A stretch of DNA of 64,000 nucleotides. It comes from Perognathus longimembris pacificus (Eukaryota; Chordata; Mammalia; Rodentia; Heteromyidae). Both the position numbers and the translations under genes were made by a program. The notes under the pieces are model-generated. The model saw only the letters and a program-made list of their open reading frames with translations. It did no database searches and was not told where the DNA came from. The stretch lies in the NCBI RefSeq assembly GCF_023159225.1, contig NC_063171.1, forward strand, positions 13,624,326 to 13,688,325, read 5' to 3'. Positions within the stretch are counted from its first letter, which is position 1; every line of letters begins with the position of its first letter. Shown piece after piece: positions 14,118 to 26,448 of the stretch.

Positions 14118-14322
14118 TGGCAACAGTGGTTGGCAGATGGCTGCAGTTCTATCTGCTCAGGAGACTGAGATTTTAAGATCATGGTTCAAAGCCAATCTGG
14201 GCTAAAACATTTGTGAGACTTTTTTCTTATTATCAAGAAGAAAACAAAAGGCCAAAAGTAGAGTGAGGGTGTGTATTGTGGCTCTGAGTTCAATCCTTAG
14301 TATTAACAAAGAAACAAAATAA
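14118..14322 (+). repeat. B1-dID SINE, diverged
   Basis: CTGCTCAGGAGACTGAG and GATCATGGTTCAAAGCCAATC in the 7SL-derived half are followed by the CTTATTATCAAGAAGAAAAC linker. An ID-like end (GTGGCTCTGAGTTCAATCC) and an A-rich tail close the element. Confidence 0.7.
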
Positions 14323-14481
14323 ATAGAAGTTTATGGTTTGAGATATGACAGGAAGGTTTGAAGACTCCATACTATCATTTCAAGCTAATATTGCACCACG
14401 GTAATAGCCATCTCAACAATAGAGTACCTGTATTATTCAAGACAATCTTTTGATTTTTTTTTTCATTTGAAACAATTCTTG

Positions 14482-14577
14482 GCTTAATGTGGTGGTTTAG
14501 ACATGTAAACCCAGCACTTTGGAGGCTGAGGCAGAAGAACTCTGATTCTGGAAATACCCAGATCCTGTTTCCAAAAA
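14482..14577 (+). repeat. B1 (7SL-like) monomer remnant
   Basis: CATGTAAACCCAGCACTTTG followed by GAGGCTGAGGCAGAAGAAC is the classic 7SL-SINE left region. The remainder is diverged. Confidence 0.6.
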
Positions 14578-15249
14578 ATCCACTATTTTTCTACTACTAA
14601 TACTTTTGTATTTCCTGCTCATGTTGCTTGATGCTCCACTAGGGAAAAAAGTGAAGATTTGGAGGTTGATAATGCTTTCCAAAGTGCACAGTTACATTTA
14701 GCATATGTTACTTCAGATTGTATTCCAGTCCCAGGGTCTTGAGATCACCTTGAGATCAGAATACAGAATAGTAGGAAAAATCCACACTAAGACCAGGAAA
14801 TAGTCTAGAACTTAGACTAAGGGACATTTATGGGGAGTGAGTTTTATCTTATTCCTGGTATTGTTTCAAATTTCCAGTACACAGTATTATTGTAAGTTAT
14901 TTCTAAATTTTTATTCATATACTTTCAAAAGTACATGCAATATTCTCTTACAACTTCTACTGTATGTAGAGGACTTCAACTATCCTCATTCAATATTTTA
15001 GTTACTAGTTTTGCACTTTTACCAAAGGCAGATGTCCCACAACTGAGATTTTAGTGGGAACATCAGAAAACATTCTAACACTAATAAAGTCTACCAAAGG
15101 ACTTAGGAAGAAAGGCAGCTTGTAAGTTATTAAGACAAAGATGCCAGTGATGATTCTTAGAAAAGAGACAAATTGTGTCCTTTAAGCAAATGGGGAAGAA
15201 AAGGAAATAAATGAAGTGGTATATGATACTTAATAGAAATAATCACAGA

Positions 15250-15530
15250 AAAGCTGCCAAGTGCTAAAGACTCTGAAACACTGAGTTTACATCAGTGAAA
15301 TATGACACATATTTTGTCCTTTGGGTATTTATTCTTATTAGGCAAATATGTAAACAGACTGAGGCGTAGGGCACAATTAAGTTGACTGCGAGAAATTAAT
15401 TCTTGCCAGAGGGAGTTTGTAAGAAGGAAAAATAAAAGAAGGAAAAATAGAATACAAATTATTTTCTGTATGCAAAAGCATAGCATGTAAAATAACATGG
15501 AGAGATTCATCTTGTCTAATATGCTGTGAG
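15250..15530. repeat. Old dispersed repeat, copy 1
   Basis: It shares an ordered series of blocks with 17465-17785: CTAAAGACT, ATCAGTGA(A/G)ATAT, TTTTGTC, AGGGCA(C/A)AATTAA, GCATAGCA and TTGTCTA(A/G)(T/C)ATGCTGTGA. The family is not named with certainty. The block order suggests an ancient mammalian repeat. Confidence 0.6.
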
Positions 15531-15727
15531 AAGTGAGATCCTGTAAATTTATCTAGGCTAATAGCAATAATTTTTATAGATAGTTCTAGGTAAGAAAATG
15601 TCCATAAATGTCAAGAAATGATTGTTTGTTTGTGATTGTTTAAATTAATTTTTCCTTAGCAGATAATGGATTTTGTCAAAGAAGAACACATTTTTGTTTT
15701 TGTTTTTTCTGTTTCTGACCATTGGTG

Positions 15728-15840
15728 TTTTTTTTTCAAATTTTTATTATCAAACTGATGTACAGAGAGGTTACAGTTTCATACGTTAGGCATTGGATAC
15801 ATTTCTTGTACTGTTTGTTAACTTGTTCCTCATACCCATT
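15728..15840 (-). mobile_element. Very short L1 3'-end insertion
   Basis: The terminal L1 motif (ACTGATGTACAGAGAGGTTA) is preceded by a reversed A-tail and followed by the GTTAGGCATTGGATACATTT block. It ends about 110 bp in. Possible TSDs are CCATTGG at about 15719 and 15838. Confidence 0.85.
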
Positions 15841-17464
15841 GGGTTTTATGAAATATCAACCATCCTGTAACTGCTACTATATCTGAACTTAATGATTCCA
15901 TCCTCAAACCAAAATATTCTCTTACCTAATCCATGGCAGGGATTCTCTGTCATCAACCATGCTTTCAGTTTATCATAATTCCATCACAACTAACTCATTT
16001 ATATGTTCTTCTTTTCTAATATTCTCTATGCGTAATCAATCAGAGCTCTTTCAATTTCTCTAATTTCTATGACTTTTCTTCATTAAAATATCCAGTTCAG
16101 TCATTTCTATAGCTTTGTATAGCTTCCTAGGTATTCTTCCTAACTTCATGCAGAAGCTTTCAGAGGCATCCTACATGTTCCAAGTGAAATTCTCTACATA
16201 ACATTCTTATATCATACACAAAAATAATGACTATTCACTAGGTTTCAAATTAAATCAGGCATTGCTCCTTTTCTATGGTGATATCTCACCACTAACATCA
16301 ATGTACAACTGACAGTTTATCAAATGGGTAGAAACACAGCTAGGAAACACACTAAGCTTGAGTACAAAGTATTTCAAGAATGATGGTGATAGAACTCAGT
16401 GGTTGATCTTGCTATGCTTGGATAGGACCTAGGATTAAATAATTGAATATATATGTGTATTATATACATTTAAAATTATTCTTTCAATGGGCTTCATTTT
16501 CTTTTAAGTGGTCAGCACTCACTGTATGATGTATGAAGAAGAGAAATTATTTTTCAAATTGCCCCTTTTCCTTATAGCTAGATTATAAAAGGGTATAAAA
16601 ATAATTTCTCCATTTTAAAATGTATTTTAAAGAGTACTATCTTCCTAATATTGCTACTTTGAAATGCTATGCTAATTTCATATTTGTCTTATATCTTTTT
16701 ACTATATAATTTGAACAGAGATCTGAGTTGGCTTTGATTATATTTTCTTCACTTTTAAAGTATAGTCCTCTCTAAACAGTTTTTGGACTTGTAAAAATGG
16801 AAAATTTTGTTATCCTAAGAAAAAGATACTTTCTTTTAAAGTTAGTTGTTTCTGTGAGGAAATGTAATAATCCTGTCAACGTTAAGATATATAGCTTTAG
16901 TCATTTGTGACTTATGCCAGTAGAAAAGGTTGGAGCTTATTTTAGTTAGGTGCATGAAAAATGTACACTCACCTTCCTGTAACTCAAAAATGGCTAAAGC
17001 AATTTATTCCAAACTCTCAAACAAGTTCACCTTTGCTCCAAGCCAAAGTTTGAGATCTCATCCAAAATGAAATCACATACAGAGAAAATTATGGTCTATA
17101 AAGAAAATAGAAATTACAGTTTCTCTTTTTCAATATTAGTCCATACAATTATTATTATCTTGGAAATATTTTACTTACCTTGAAGTTTTTGCAGGTGAAA
17201 TATATTCTTAGGTTTTAAAACTGAAGAATACTGTAGTTACAATATGTATTTACAATATTTGAATAATAATACCAAAATAATTTTAATTTCTCCTGTATCA
17301 ATTAACAATTTTAATTTTAAAATACAAAATGTATGCATGCCCAATAGATGACCATCTGTTTGTAAGAAATTGCCAAATTTAAGCACTCTAGGTCTTTATG
17401 AGGTTATGTTGAGATCTATAAATCATTCCATTAATGTATTGATTTGGGGAAAGTAAATTTAGTA
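15841..17464. other. Intronic stretch, nothing recognised
   Basis: AT-rich sequence with no gene or repeat I can name. Confidence 0.45.
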
Positions 17465-17785
17465 TCTGCTTGGTTCTAAAGACTGGAAGTGTTGGGTCTA
17501 TATCAGTGAGATATAACAAATCTTTTGTCATTGGGCACTTTTTCTGAAAAGACAAATGTGGGATGGGACTAAGGCATTAGGGCAAAATTAAATTGATTGC
17601 AAGACTGTGCTTGGTTCTTAAGTTGGTAAGAAAGGTGAAAATTATCTGAGCTGAATCTTAAGGATAAGTAGCAGTATAGCAATAGATAAAAGAAAATAAA
17701 ATACAAAATATTTACAATGCCAAGAGCATAGCACCTGAGAGAATGTGGAGAAATTCACCTTGTCTAGCATGCTGTGAAAATGTTG
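17465..17785. repeat. Old dispersed repeat, copy 2
   Basis: This copy matches 15250-15530 in the same orientation with the same block order. It has extra sequence around 17620-17690. See copy 1. Confidence 0.6.
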
Positions 17786-19400
17786 TCTAGACAGTGTATA
17801 GTGTATTCTTCTCTAATCCTTCATCCATGACTTCAGCAGTTTCTTTGCAAATGGGTTTCTCCAGTAATACCTGAGATCCAATTTTATGTCCCTTTGATAT
17901 TAGCCTTCAATTCTTAACTTTGTTCAGTGGAAAAGTAATGAACAGCTCACAAAGGCATCATATGTACTTCTGAGGCTGAGGTTCTTTTGTGTGTTTTGAC
18001 ATTTCTGTATGAACAACATTCTCTATTTAGCTGCTGTCTCTTTAGTTTAGGTCCTGCATTGAATTAGTTGCAAGGCAGGCCTGAGCCTCAATGCAACACC
18101 ATCCTAGAGCAGGTGCAGCCAAACCATTGAATCCCCCGCCCCCACCCCCCGCGAAATACGTCAAAATGAAGCAGTTTTCAGTCTTAAATAATTCGTTATA
18201 AAACAACTTCAAGGTAGTTAAAAAAATCTGTGTTAGTTAAAAAAACAGTTGGATTTCTTCACCTATTTTTTGATGTGCAACATATTTTATCATTGTAAGA
18301 CAGAAACACAGTGGTGGTTTAGGTGTTCCCTGGTAAATAGGCTTTTGATAGTACACATATGATAGTGGTTTGAAGCATTTGTTTCATCTAACACCAAATA
18401 AGAAGCTTCTGAAAGTCTTAAGCTTGAAGAATTGAATGAGAATAATTTTGAGGAGAAAGGAGCACACAAAAATTCTAAGTTTATGAGTTTAGTTTTGTTT
18501 TCATCACACTGGAGAAATGAGAGTCACTAGAATAAATGGACATTTTTCTTTTTCACATGTGGAAAGCTTTGTAAGGTAGAGAAAAGAGTCTTCATAGACT
18601 GACATGGAAATTTAATTTTTGCTGTTCTATTTCGGACTTGAACATGACATGATTCTGCGTCACAGGAATATATTACTTTTGGGATTCCTATCAAGGGGCT
18701 GTCCTAATGTTCTTGCACTTGACTTAGAGTCCATATCAGTAGTTAGAAAACTGTCATTATGGAAATACATAATTGAAATAAACAAGAAAATCGTTAGGGG
18801 AACTAGAAGAGAAAAATTACAAAAATCATTATAATTCTCAAGAGTATTACATATAGGAAAAGCTTTTGTGAATTTTGGAAAAATAAATAGGGTATTTTTT
18901 TGTTGACGACAGTATATCAATTAATAGCATATTGTTAGAAATTGAAGAGAAAGCTTTTCTCACAACTGAAGAAAGGAAGAACAAACAAAGACTGAAGATA
19001 TGACACAATATAAAGGATATATTAAGGTGATAGGGCACTTGAAAATATAAACGTGCCTGTGAAGACAAAAATAATAGAAAATTAAAATGGATAAAATGTA
19101 TAGACTGTGAAAAGTAAGCAAGTGTATAATATAGGCATTTTGAAATTATGGTGGGAGAAAATATTGAAAGTAATGGCACTGGTTGAGATATAGTCTTACA
19201 CCGTTTTGGTAATTGGTAACTCCTTTGTACAATACATGAAGATAACTTTTTAAGTTATAAAGAATATAAAAACAAAATTTAAGAACTTTGAAGTATGGAG
19301 AAGGAAGCACTGTTGTATAACACCAGTGTCTTCACCGAATTTGCTGAATTGTACAATTTTCAAATTTTCTTGTTTTTTCCCTGCTCTGAAGAACAGATCA
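17786..19400. other. Intronic stretch with a short C-rich tract
   Basis: The only notable feature is a C-rich run at 18135-18154 (CCCCCGCCCCCACCCCCCGC), unusual in this AT-rich setting. No gene is recognised. The run of short open frames at 18619-19179 has no family resemblance. Confidence 0.45.
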
Positions 19401-19611
19401 GGGCTGGGGATATGGCCTAGTGGCAAGAGCGCTTGCCTCGTATACTTGAAGCCCTGGGTTCGATTCCCCAGCACCACATATACAGAAAATGGCCAGAAGT
19501 GGCGCTGTGACTCAAGTGGCAGAGTGCTAGCCTTGAGCGGGAAGAAGCCAGGGACAGTGCTCAGGCCCTGAGTCCAAGGCCCAGGACTGGAAAAAAAAAA
19601 AAAAAAAAAAA
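19401..19611 (+). mobile_element. ID-dimer SINE (IDL-Geo type), young
   Basis: The tRNA-like monomer starts GGGCTGGGGATATGGCCTAG and has an intact B-box-like GGTTCGATTCC. The second monomer starts near GCCAGAAGTGGCGCTGTGAC and ends CCCAGGACTGG, followed by a 21-A tail. The flanks are GAACAGATCA (19391-19400) and GACCAGATCA (19612-19621), a 10-bp TSD with one mismatch. Confidence 0.93.
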
Positions 19612-19934
19612 GACCAGATCAATTGACAAAGTTAAATGCTGCTCAAGATATGGAGTTTAAAAATAATTATTCTATATATTTTAGAATTATAAAGCTCTAT
19701 AACCTTGAAATAAGTTGGATACATTCATTGGAAATGTGAAGAAGTGATTGACTAAGAGCAATTTACAAGAGTTTATTAATACACTGTGAAAAGTCATAAA
19801 CTGATCATCTAATTCTCATAAGAATGCAGCTAGATTTGTTCTAAATATTTTTGTTAATGATAATAGCAAGGGCATTTTGAAATCAATGATTTTCCCATAC
19901 CAGAATTATATTGAAACTTCTCTCACTTGCCTTT

Positions 19935-21680
19935 TTAAAAAAAATTTTCTTATTTATTGTCAAAGTGATGTACAGAGAGGTTATAGCTTCATATGTTAGA
20001 CATTGGATACATTTTACATTTCTTGTACTGTTTATTACCTCCTCCCTCATTCCCCCTCCCCCTCCCCCTTTCCTTCTCCCCCCCATGAGTTGTTCAGTTG
20101 GTTTACACCAAACAGTTTCGCAAGTATTGCTTTTGTAGTTGTTTGTCTTTTTATCCTGTGTCTCTTGATTTTGGTTTTCCCTTTCACTTTCCTAGTTCTA
20201 ATACCAGTATATAAAGTTTCCAATGTACTCAGAAAAGATAGAGTGATAGTGCAAGTACAACCACAGGAAGGGGATACACGAGGATCACATGGCATGTTGA
20301 AAGTAATTACAACAGTTATATATCACTCATTTCCATAACATGGATTTCATTTCACTTAGCATTATCTTATGCATTCATAGGGGCATGGCTATTAGGCTCT
20401 TGTGATCCTCTGCTGTAACTAACGTAAACCTGTGCTAATTATTCCCTATGAGGGAGACCATAGAGTCCATGTTTCTCTGGGTCTGGCTCACTTAGTGTAA
20501 TTTTCTCCAAATCCTTCCATTTCCTTACAAATGGGGCAATGTCATTATTTCTGATAGAGGCATAAAATTCCATTGTGTATATGTACCACATTTTCCTGAT
20601 CCATTTGTCTACTGAGGGGCATCTGGGTTGGTACCATATTTTAGCTATGATAAATTGTGCTGCGATGAGCATTGTTGTGCTGGTGGCTTTAGTGTGTTCT
20701 TGTTTGTGGTCTTTTGGGTAGATTCCGAAAAGTGGGGCTGCTGGGTCATAGGGGAGTTCTATGTTTGCCTTCTGAGGAATCTCCATACTGCTTGCCATAG
20801 TAGCTGAACCAGTTTACATTGCCACCAACAATGAAGTAGGGTTTCCTTTTGGCCACATCCCCTGCAACATTTATTATTGTTAGTTTTCTTGATAAAGGAC
20901 ATTCTTACTGGGATGAGGTGGAATCTCAATGTTGTTTTGATTTTCATTTCTTTTATGACCAGTGTTGTAGAGTACTTTTTCATATGTCTCTTGGCCTTTC
21001 TCATTTTCTCATCAGAGAAGTCTCTTTTTAAGTCCTTAGCCCACTTGTTGAGGGGGCTGTTGGTTCTTTGTGATTTTGTTTTGGAGGAATGTAATTTTTT
21101 TAGTTCTGCATATATTTTAGATATGAGGCCTTTGTCCATTGTGTCACCAGTAAAGATCTTCTCCCAATCTGTGGGCTTTCTGTTTATCTTGTGAGCTATG
21201 TCCTTTGCCCTGCAGAAGCTCTGCAGTTTGATGCAGTCCCATTTGTCCATCCTTTCTTTGATTTGTAGCATTTCTCAATCCTAAGCAGAATGAACAGTGC
21301 TGGAGGAATTACAATACCCAACTTCAAGCTGTATTATAAAGCTATAGTAACTAAAACAGCTTGGTATTGGCACCAGAACAGGCCTGAAGACCAATGGAAC
21401 AGAATTGAAGACCCAGAAATGAACCCACAGAACTATTCCTACTTAATCTTTGAGAAAGCAGCTAAAAAATAGGAAGGAAGAAAGATAGCCTCTTCAACAA
21501 ATGGTCCTGGCAAAACTGGTTCAACACCTGCAACAAACTAAAACTAGATCCGTATATATCACCCTGCACCAAAATCAATTCCAAATGGATCAAAGACCTT
21601 GAAATTAAAACAGATACCCTGAAAATACTAAAGGAAGGAGTAGAAGAAACACTTGGGCTCCTTGGCACAGGATGGAATTT
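19935..21680 (-). mobile_element. Twin-primed (5'-inverted) L1
   Basis: Segment 19935-21276 is minus-strand L1 from the A-tail up into ORF2. Segment 21277-21680 is L1 in the opposite orientation, covering the adjoining upstream part of ORF2. Compared with other copies here, about 15-20 bp are missing at the junction. The TSD is CACTTGCCTTT (19924-19934) and CATTTGCCTTT (21681-21691). Confidence 0.93.
20439..21271 (-). pseudogene. L1 ORF2 C-terminal region, nearly open
   Basis: Two overlapping minus-strand frames cover the ORF2p C-terminus. 20759-21271 (170 codons) runs from MDKWDCIKLQSFCRAKDIAH to the cysteine-histidine motif CGQKETLLHCWWQCK near its end. 20439-20798 (119 codons) continues with MEIPQKANIELPYDPAAPLF, through YTMEFYASIRNNDIAPFVRK, to the end of the protein. 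One frameshift separates them, around 20760-20798. The Cys/His motif is the conserved C-terminal zinc-knuckle-like segment of L1 ORF2p. The sequence has little damage, so this is among the younger L1 copies in the window, but truncation and inversion make it non-functional. Confidence 0.9.
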
Positions 21681-21691
21681 CATTTGCCTTT

Positions 21692-22734
21692 GAAAGCTCC
21701 AGCACCTAGGCTTTAACAAAAGGCAGCTTGTGCTAAAATTTCTGAGTACTGTGTTTTTCTAAACACCTCAGGTAATTCAAATAATCAGTCGAGGTCGAAA
21801 CCAATATCTAAATAATAATAACTAACACAATTTTAAATCTGATTCCACACAGGGTAAATTATTTTTTATTTTTATTAATAATACATGCAGAAAGAAACTG
21901 GAATACATGAAACTTAGAGCTTGAATGTACAAACAAAACAAAAATGTGTTTGATTCTAGCAATTAGGAATGACTCCTTGAAGTACAGCTTAATTAAAGGA
22001 AAATAATTATGTAAATGTGAATTTATTATCATATATGTATGGATTTTCTCAGGAATGTATAACTAAATTCCAATGTATGTTCTGTACAAAGGAACTGTGG
22101 GTATTTAAAGATGACTAACTGTAGTCATCTGAAGAAAGAACAGAAAAAATTATAGCAAAATGTGAAAGATAGTATAGTGTGAACAGAGCCATGCCACCTC
22201 TAGTCCATCACCTTCTAAATGGATGCATAACATAAGTAAAACATAGGAGAAAGAGCCCATGCTTCAGAGAATCAAACAACTGAAATTAAATAAAAACATA
22301 TAGAACACATGGTTTCTTCTCTGAAAAAATTGCAAGTGATTGTCATATAGGATCTTAGATTATTTTATAACCATCTCCAAATTTATGTTTGTTGGCATAT
22401 AATTTTAATTACAATAAAATGCATTCATAAATATCATCTAAATTATGATGTATTGAAATACATACATGTCATTAGAAGTTAGTAACAGGAATTTAATGAT
22501 TGCATCAAGTTGTTTTCTTTTACTATATTGAAATTAAGTCCAACATTTTTGAAGAACTGCTAAAAAATGGGGAGGACTACATTTAGAAGTGAACCGTGAT
22601 TTCTTTGTTTGGATTCTAAAATAAAAAAGAATGTTAATACTTATATGACTGATAGAAAGTGATTTTGTATAGAGCACTATAGAGGAACTAAAACAAGTCA
22701 ATGTATTTCTATACTAATAAAGGGACATTTTGTA
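21692..22734. other. Intronic stretch, nothing recognised
   Basis: AT-rich, no gene or repeat named. Confidence 0.45.
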
Positions 22735-22900
22735 GCTTGGTATGGTAGCTTATACCCAATTCCAACTTAGGCCAGACACCAAAAATTTCACACTTTGAAA
22801 AGTAACTAAGAAAAAAGGATTAGAAGGATAATTAAAGTGGTTGAGCACCTGTCTGTGAATTATGAGGCCTTGAGTTCTGACCTCATTATTATACAAAAAA
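22735..22900 (+). repeat. B1-dID SINE remnant
   Basis: GCTTGGTATGGTAGCTTATACC at the start and AGTGGTTGAGCACCTGTCTG followed by GAGGCCTTGAGTTCTGACC near the end fit a diverged B1-dID. The linker is poorly conserved. Confidence 0.55.
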
Positions 22901-24692
22901 ATGTGTGTGTATAAGTTAATATTTTATATTAATATGTTAATATTTTATATTCATGTTAGGCCTTAAAATTAAAACTTAAAAAAGACTCAAATTCTTTTAT
23001 GTTAATGATTATTTTTACTTCCTTAAATTCAAAATCTATGGTTTTCTTTAACATGGAATCATTTTGATATACATTTTCAACTGCACAATATTTACATATT
23101 TTTGTAATTTTATTCTTAGAAGCAATTTTCCATTAACTACTTCAATTTATTTTTATAAGAAAAATGTTTTAGTTATTTCTTAGAAAATTGCTCTTTCTTT
23201 AAAAAAATCTTACCTGATAAGCAGTTATTTATGTAAAATCAGTTTTCATGTGTAGCTTTTCACTAACAAGGATGGATAAAATACGTAACTTCAGATACTT
23301 AAACACCTTGCCACATTGTAACTAGGTTCTTGTCTTATGAGAATAATGTACTTTGAGATTTTAGTTTCCTTTTCAAAAATATTAAAACATGTATTTGTAT
23401 AAATCTTTACCATTTAAATAACCCGAGATCAATAGATGATAGATCTGATAGAAAGATACATAGATGATAGATAGATACATGATAGATAATTAGACAGACA
23501 GATGGATCTGCATATTTATACATATGTATATAATAATACACAAATATGCATATATATAAACCTAAATGCAAATATGCACACATACATGTCTCTGTAGGGA
23601 CTTCAATAAAGTACTTTAAGTTTCATCTGTGAGAACTATGCAACTGGAGATCAGGAAATATACATTAAACTACTAATACTATACTAACTATACATAACAA
23701 ATGCATTGTACTCATGGACACTGACAATTGATTGTAAACCTGTAAATAGAAGCCAATATCCCTTGTTGTTTGGTTACCTTCGTTTTAATGTAATCATTTC
23801 ATTTTCTGTAGGTCAAAATGTTTTATAATGTAACATAAAATAAATTTAAATATAATTCAATATAGTTATTTTCAAATTCACTCCTTTACATTTTAAATTA
23901 ATTGTTATAGGAAAGAAAATATTGAGTATTATCAGTAAACTTAAGTAGAGAAAATGGTTGAACAATCTAAAGATATAATTTCCAACCTTAAGTCTCATGT
24001 CTTTTTACTATGGAAATGTCCTTTAAGGCCTTACCTAGAAGTTCCCAGAAACTGATGCACCCAAAAGGCTTTTATGTCTTTCTCACTGATAATGGATCAG
24101 TAATCAGAATTTGGAAAACAATGTAAGGAGCCAGTAGGTGATACAATAATTACATTTTTTTAAATACAGGAAATACATTTGGTAATCAAAGTAATTAAAA
24201 CATATGACATTAAATGTTTAGAAAAAAGGTTAAAAGAATAAGCAATTGATCAGGAATCAGATCAAATGATCTTTCTATGTAACACAGCTTGGAGAGAGGC
24301 TTGCATCAGAGCCCATTCAGAGCCCAGGAAAACAGCTGCATATTCAATAATATTCAAAAATTTCTGCTCTCTTCTACATGAGCAAAATCTGAATAGATGG
24401 GAATTTTCTTTAGTGATTTTTTTTCATACGGTATTAACTATCCACTGTTGCGTCATTTTTTAAAAAATTGGCTGGGACTGTGTGTTCCATTGATGCAGGT
24501 TTACTAGACAATATTGTTAAAGAACACTTCTAGGGATGAAATGTTTTTCAGTCTGGGTCACTTTTTTGAATTGCAATCAGAGCTTTGTCTTTCAAAAGCA
24601 GTTCATGAAATCCCAAAAAATCATGAAGGAGTAGAGGTCTCTGGTTCTCTACATTTTATAGTAAAACAACAGTCTGAAAAAAAAGATAGTTT
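22901..24692. other. Intronic stretch with GATA-like simple repeat
   Basis: An imperfect GATA/GACA array lies at 23431-23510, next to TA-rich dinucleotide sequence up to 23590. A short tandem duplication (TTAATATTTTATATT) lies at 22915-22962. No gene is seen. Confidence 0.5.
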
Positions 24693-24860
24693 CGGGACTC
24701 AATATGGTGTCTCATTCCTGTAAATCTCAGCTACATGACAGGTCTAGTTAGGCGGATTGGAGTTTAAGGTCAGTCTAGCTTAAAACAGTAGACCTTTACT
24801 GTATAATAACTAAAAGCAAAAAAGCTATAGAAGTATGTCCGCATTCCTAGTAAAAGTAAT
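24693..24860 (+). repeat. B1-dID SINE remnant
   Basis: ATATGGTGTCTCATTCCTGT, AAATCTCAGCTACATGACAG and TTTAAGGTCAGTCTAGC follow the 7SL-half layout. The ID half is very degraded. Confidence 0.55.
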
Positions 24861-25739
24861 GTCTTCTGTTGAAAAAATAATAAAAGGAAGAAAGAAAAAA
24901 CAAAGAAAAAGTAAAATGATGTAATATAAAGAAGATAACCAGGAAGAGGTGTCATTTAAATAAAAGGAAAACAAGAACTGTCAGATTTCACATTGAATGT
25001 GTTTTGTTTTTGTTTTATTTCTAGGAAAAATATAAAATGATTGATTATAAAAAGACTCTGTGTGTTTTCAAGTATTGCTTTTATTTCCATTAGTGTTTTT
25101 AGTGTAAATAGATGTGTTAGTTGTCATCCTTAGGCTATGTCTCAAATAATTTAAGTGAGAAAAGAGCAATAGTGTGTAATATTATTATGATACTATGACG
25201 TTATCAAGGTATTTGTCTTCTTTACTGATCTTTCTACAGCTGTTGCAATTTTGAGAAAATGTTTGGAGTTTGTGTGGACCATTAGAGTACTGTTTTTTCG
25301 TACATAATTTATATTCTTCTTTTGAAGTCATCTTATCATCTTAGTGCTTTCTTTTAGTGATAATGAGTTGCAAAAGAATTTAGATATCTCCTAACTTTTT
25401 CTGAGACAAGCCAATTTACTTTTCACATAAAGAAAGATATGAGAGAACTGTTCTTATAACTGCCGGTTGGAACAAGAAATCTACTCCTGTCTTCCTAATT
25501 ATGCACCAGTCTGCTGAGTTTTTAGTATGCCCTGCTTATGGGTTCTCTTGGGCTCTAGTTTAATTGGGTGACAAATAGGAGAAGATGACAGTCTCAGTCT
25601 TCAAAGTTCAGCTCACCAGTGCATACAGCCATTAGTTGTCCTGTTATAAAAAGATAGTTGAAGTCAGCAGCCATTGATATGCTACTCAGAATAATTTGAT
25701 AACTGCTGAAACTTCAAAAAGTGGTAATAAAAATGTTCT

Positions 25740-25742
<3 letters not shown>
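24861..25742. other. Intronic stretch, nothing recognised
   Basis: No gene or repeat named. Confidence 0.45.
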
Positions 25743-25776
<34 letters not shown>

Positions 25777-25966
25777 CAGTCCTGGGGCTTGGACTCAGGG
25801 CCTGAGCACTGTCCCTGGCTTCTTTTTGCTCAAGGCTAGCACTCTGCCACTTGAGCCACAGCGCCACTTCTGGCCGTTTTCTGTATATGTGGTGCTGGGG
25901 AATTGAACCCAGGGCCTCATGTATAGGAGACAAGCACTCTTGCCACTAGGCCGTACCCCCAGCCCC
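25743..25966 (-). mobile_element. ID-dimer SINE with 34-T (reversed A) tail
   Basis: A T-run (25742-25774), then the reversed second monomer (GCCAGTCCTGGGGCTTGG) and the reversed ID monomer ending GCCGTACCCCCAGCCCC. The TSD is not clear. Confidence 0.9.
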
Positions 25967-26107
25967 TGCTTTAATCTTTTTAATCATATACAGTAAGGAA
26001 TGTTTTAAAACATACTTCACAATGGCATATTAATGGAATTTCAGAGGAGACACATAAATTTTTTTGATAAAGAAAAAAAGGTTGTATAAACTTTTTACCA
26101 AAAAGGT

Positions 26108-26170
26108 TATGTGTGTTTGTGTGTGTGTGAGAGAGAGAAAGAGACAGAGACAGAAACAGAGACAGAGAGC
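26108..26170 (+). repeat. TG/GA-rich simple repeat
   Basis: A short TG run passes into GA and GAGACA units. Confidence 0.85.
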
Positions 26171-26198
26171 ATCTATGTGGATGAGCTGTCTGTGAGCA

Positions 26199-26395
26199 AT
26201 TTTTTTTTTTTTTTTTTTTTTTTTGCTGGGGTTGGGCTTGACCTCAGGGCCTGGGCACCTATGTCTCTGTCCTTTATGTTCAAGGCTGGTGCTCTACTAC
26301 TTTGAGCCAAGCATTGCTTCACTTTGTCTGCTGGTTAATTAGAGGAAATAATTTCATAGACTTTCCTGCCAGGTGTGGCTTCAAACTGTGCCATT
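26199..26395 (-). repeat. B1-dID SINE, antisense, partly deleted
   Basis: A reversed A-tail (26202-26224) leads to GGGCTTGACCTCAGGGCCTG and CAAGGCTGGTGCTCTACTAC (dID half), the TGGTTAATTAGAGGAAATAA linker and a short B1 end. Confidence 0.75.
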
Positions 26396-26397
26396 GA

Positions 26398-26446
<49 letters not shown>
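26398..26446 (+). repeat. (TG)n microsatellite
   Basis: About 24 TG units with one interruption (TTG). It starts directly where the preceding SINE stops. Confidence 0.95.

Positions 26447-26448
<2 letters not shown>

Noticed and set aside
19401..19490. tRNA gene, from the B-box-like GGTTCGATTCC
   Set aside because: The sequence is the tRNA-derived head of an ID SINE with a dimeric body, A-tail and TSD. The same head recurs in all the ID dimers here.
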